A stretch of 64,000 nt of DNA, from NCBI RefSeq assembly GCF_036417845.1, contig NC_090017.1:186001-250000 (forward strand), given 5' to 3'. The notes beneath the pieces are model-generated. The model made no database searches. It saw nothing but the letters and a program-made list of their open reading frames with translations, and was not told the DNA's origin. Each line of letters begins with the position of its first letter. Position 1 is the first letter of the stretch. The stretch is from Apteryx mantelli (Eukaryota; Chordata; Aves; Apterygiformes; Apterygidae). Below, piece after piece: positions 60,901 through 64,000 of the stretch. The position numbers and the translations under genes are program-made.

Positions 60901-63900
60901 CTCCACCTCACAAGACAGCACCACCACAGCAGCCCCCAGCACCTCACCACACACCTCCAGCGCTGTCTCCACCACACATCTAACCTCCACAGCAACCTCC
61001 AGCTCTGACCTCACCTCACCTGCAGTCTCCTCCACCTCAGCAGACACCTCCAACGCAGGCACCACCAGTGCAGACACCACGGCCACCTCCACCTCACAAG
61101 CCAGCAGCACCACAGCAGCCCCCAGCACCTCACCACACATCTCCACGGCACCCTCCAGCACTGCTGCCACCTCCAGCACTGTCTCCACCACACATGTAAC
61201 CTCCACGGCAACCTCCATCCCTGACCTCACCTCACCTGCAGTCTCCTCCACCTCGGCAGCCACCTCCAACGCAGGCACCACCAGTGCAGACACCACCGCC
61301 ACCTCCACCTCACAAGCCAGCACCACCACAGCAGCCCCCAGCACCTCACCGCACATCTCCTCGGCACCCTCCACCACTGCTGCCACATCCAGCACTGTCT
61401 CCACCACACATCTAACCTCCACGGCCACCTCCAGCTCTGACCTCACCTCACCTGCAGTCTCCTCCACCTCGGCAGCCACCTCCAACGCAGGCACCACCAG
61501 TGCAGACACCACGGCCACCTCCACCTCACAAGCCAGCACCACCACAGCAGCCCCCAGCACTTCACCACACATCTCCTCGGCACCCTCCAGCACTGCAGCC
61601 ACCTCCAGCGCTGTCTCCACCACACATCTAACCTCCACGGCAACCTCCAGCCCTGACCTCACCTCACCTGCAGTCTCCTCCACCTCGGCAGCCACCTCCA
61701 ATGCAGGCACCACCAGTGCAGACACCACGACCACCTCCACCTCACAAGCCAGCACCACCACAGCAGCCCCCAGCACCTCACCACATTCTTCCATGGAACC
61801 CTCCACCACCTTGGCACACACCTTGACCACCATGAGCAGCACAGAAGGCACCACAGCTGCAGAGACCAGCTCAGCACACTCCTCCACGACCTCTGCCACC
61901 CCTCAAGGCACCTCCAGCGCTGTCTCCACCACACATGTAACCTCCACGGCCACCTCCATCCCTGACCTCACCTCACCTGCAGTCTCCTCCACCTCGGCAA
62001 CCACCTCCAACGCAGGCACCACCAGTGCAGACACCACGGCCACCTCCACCTCACAAGCCAGCACCACCACAGCAGCCCCCAGCACTTCACCACACATCTC
62101 CACGGCACCCTCCAGCACTGCCGCCACCTCCAGCACTGTCTCCACCACACATCTAACCTCCACAGCAACCTCCAGCCCTGACCTCACTTCACCTGCAGTC
62201 TCCTCCACCTCAGCAGCCACCTCCAATGCAGGCACCACCAGTGCAGACACCACGGCCACCTCCACCTCACAAGCCAGCACCACCACAGCAGCCCCCAGCA
62301 CCTCACCACACATCTCCAGCGCTGTCTCCACCACACTTGTCACCTCCACGGAAGCCTCCACCACCTTGGCACACACCCTGACCACCATGAGCAGCACTGA
62401 GGGGACCACAGGAGCAGAGACCAGCTCAGCACACTCCTCCACGGCCTCTGCCACCCCTCAAGGCACCTCCCCACCACCCTCCAGCACTACTGCAACCTCC
62501 AGCGCTCTTTCCACCACACATGTAACCTCCACGGCCACCTCCATCCCTGACCTCACCTCACCTGCAGTCTCCTCCACCTCGGCAGCCACCTCCAACGCAG
62601 GCACCACCAGTGCAGACACCACGGCCACCTCCACCTCACAAGCCAGCACCACCACAGCTGCCCCCAGCACCTCACCACACATCTCCACGGCACCCTCCAG
62701 CACTGCCGCCACCTCCAGCACTGTCTCCACCACACATCTAACCTCCACGGCAACCTCCAGCTCTGACCTCACTTCACCTGCAGTCTCCTCCACCTCGGCA
62801 GACACCTCCAATGCAGGCACCACCAGTGCAGACACCACCGCCACCTCCACCTCACAAGCCAGCACCACCACAGCAGCCCCCAGCACCTCACCACACATCT
62901 CCAGCGCTGTCTCCACCACACTTGTCACCTCCACGGAAGCCTCCACCACCTTGGCACACACCCTGACCACCATGAGCAGCACTGAGGGGACCACAGGAGC
63001 AGAGACCAGCTCAGCACACTCCTCCACGGCCTCTGCCACCCCTCAAGGCACCTCCCCACCACCCTCCAGCACTACTGCCACCTCCAGCACTCTTTCCACC
63101 ACACATGTAACCTCCACGGCCACCTCCAGCTCTGACCTCACCTCACCTGCAGTCTCCTCCACCTCGGCAGACACCTCCAACGCAGGCACCACCAGTGCAG
63201 ACACCACCGCCACCTCCACCTCACAAGCCAGCACCACCACAGCAGCCCCCAGCACCTCACCACACATCTCCACGGCACCCTCCAGCACTGCTGCCACCTC
63301 CAGCACTGTCTCCACCACTGAACTCACCTCCATTGCAACCTCCAGCCCTGACCTCACCTCACCTGCAGTCTCCTCCACCTCGGCAGCCACCTCCAACGCA
63401 GGCACCACCAGTGCAGACACCACGGCCACCTCCACCTCACAAGCCAGCACCACCACAGCAGCCCCCAGCACCTCACCACATTCTTCCATGGTACCCTCCA
63501 CCACCTTGGCACACACCTTGACCACCATGAGCAGCACAGAAGGCACCACAGCTGCAGAGACCAGCTCAGCACACTCCTCCACGACCTCTGCCACCCCTCA
63601 AGGCACCTCCAGCGCTGTCTCCACCACACATCTAACCTCCACGGCCACCTCCAGCTCGGACCTCACCTCACCTGCAGTCTCCTCCACCTCGGCAGCCACC
63701 TCCAACGCAGGCACCACCAGTGCAGACACCACGGCCACCTCCACCTCACAAGCCAGCACCACCACAGCAGCCCCCAGCACCTCACCACACATCTCCTCGG
63801 CACCCTCCAGCACTGCTGCCACCTCCAGCACTGTCTCCACCACTGAACTCACCTCCATTGCAACCTCCAGCTCGGACCTCACCTCACCTGCAGTCTCCTC

Positions 63901-64000
63901 CACCTCGGCAGCCACCTCCAACGCAGGCACCACCAGTGCAGACACCACCGCCACCTCCACCTCACAAGCCAGCACCACCACAGCAGCCCCCAGCACCTCA
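45858..64000 (+). CDS. Membrane-mucin-like gene, 5' part (MUC3/12/17-type by position)
   Basis: Exon 1 (45858-45930) encodes [20 protein letters not shown] then GLRA, a signal peptide. Exon 2 starts at 46314 after gatgtccacag; the phase-1 join is correct and the frame stays open to the window edge, about 5,900 codons. After a short unique start (ASNSSTGASTTSENTKTTAS) it is a Ser/Thr/Pro/Ala tandem-repeat protein, as expected of a heavily O-glycosylated mucin. No Cys codon was noticed in the repeats. The C-terminal domains lie beyond the window. It sits next to ACHE in divergent orientation, as MUC3A/MUC12/MUC17 do on human 7q22.1; the specific orthologue cannot be decided. Confidence 0.85.
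45931..46313 (+). other. Mucin intron 1
   Basis: 383 bp from gtgagt to gatgtccacag, non-repetitive, GC-rich, no competing exon. Confidence 0.7.
46314..64000 (+). CDS. Mucin exon 2: giant Ser/Thr/Pro repeat exon, open to the window edge
   Basis: Basic unit 216 bp (72 residues), with TSSPDLTSPAVSSTSAATSN, AGTTSADTTATSTSQASTTT, AAPSTSPHISTAPSSTAATS and STVSTTHLTSTA. A longer cassette inserts SMEPSTTLAHTLTTMSSTEG and AHSSTTSATPQGTSSAVS. Shorter units lack the APSSTAATS part. All unit boundaries I checked from 46441 to 63598 fall in the same reading frame, so no net frameshift occurs in over 17 kb. Confidence 0.9.
55054..63597 (+). repeat. 2,838-bp higher-order repeat inside the mucin exon
   Basis: Matching landmarks recur at 55054, 57922, 60760 and 63598 (steps 2868, 2838, 2838) and at 56227/59065/61903, 56782/59620/62458 and 57367/60205/63043 (all 2838 between the last pairs). 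2,838 bp is 946 codons, so frame is kept. Segments starting at 56227 and 59065 look nearly identical. Confidence 0.92.

Noticed and set aside
46441-63996. Long minus-strand reading frames over the mucin exon (Val/Glu-rich, beginning MAEAVEECAE)
   Set aside because: They are the complement of the Ser/Thr repeat. They stop at every ctcaaggc in the plus-strand repeat, while the plus frame is continuous and has a signal peptide and correct splice phase.

Overview
This window is vertebrate nuclear DNA with spliced genes. It is extremely GC-rich, and almost every intron and intergenic stretch is a C-rich or G-rich minisatellite. Small exons in repeat-filled introns, together with the gene content, suggest a bird, probably a small GC-rich (dot) microchromosome. 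Another sauropsid is possible. No species can be named from the sequence.

Layout. (1) 198-10675, minus: the 5' half of NEURL4, 14 exons, running off the left edge. (2) About 10676-12252: a divergent CpG-rich promoter block with a cluster of TAATTA-type sites. (3) 12253-20992, plus: the 5' half of ACAP1 (BAR domain and start of the PH domain), 12 exons, cut off by a minisatellite and a 200-base N gap (22483-22682). (4) 22779-23030, minus: a miR-15/497-family hairpin and a diverged miR-16/195-like hairpin. (5) 26503-34289, minus: a complete acetylcholinesterase gene, including the T exon and a good candidate for the alternative H (GPI-anchor) exon. (6) 34300-45850: about 11.5 kb of satellite-like arrays with no gene seen. 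(7) 45858 to the right edge, plus: a membrane-mucin-like gene with a signal-peptide exon and a Ser/Thr/Pro repeat exon open for at least 17.7 kb.

In mammals NEURL4-ACAP1 and miR-497~195 lie on human 17p13.1, whereas ACHE and the MUC3A/MUC12/MUC17 cluster lie together on 7q22.1. The head-to-head NEURL4/ACAP1 and ACHE/mucin arrangements are each kept, but the two blocks sit side by side, with an assembly gap between them that lies inside ACAP1.

Main unusual signals. Exon-intron borders are caught up in tandem duplications in three separate genes (NEURL4 exon 12 donor, ACAP1 exon 3 donor, ACHE T-exon acceptor). There is a candidate H exon in ACHE, a miRNA pair with one altered seed, a giant in-frame mucin exon with a 2,838-bp higher-order repeat, two arrays sharing a 78-bp period, and four single-base frameshifts in NEURL4/ACAP1 that look like sequence errors. 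Exon borders were read by eye from splice sites, phase and recalled mammalian proteins; no alignment was run.
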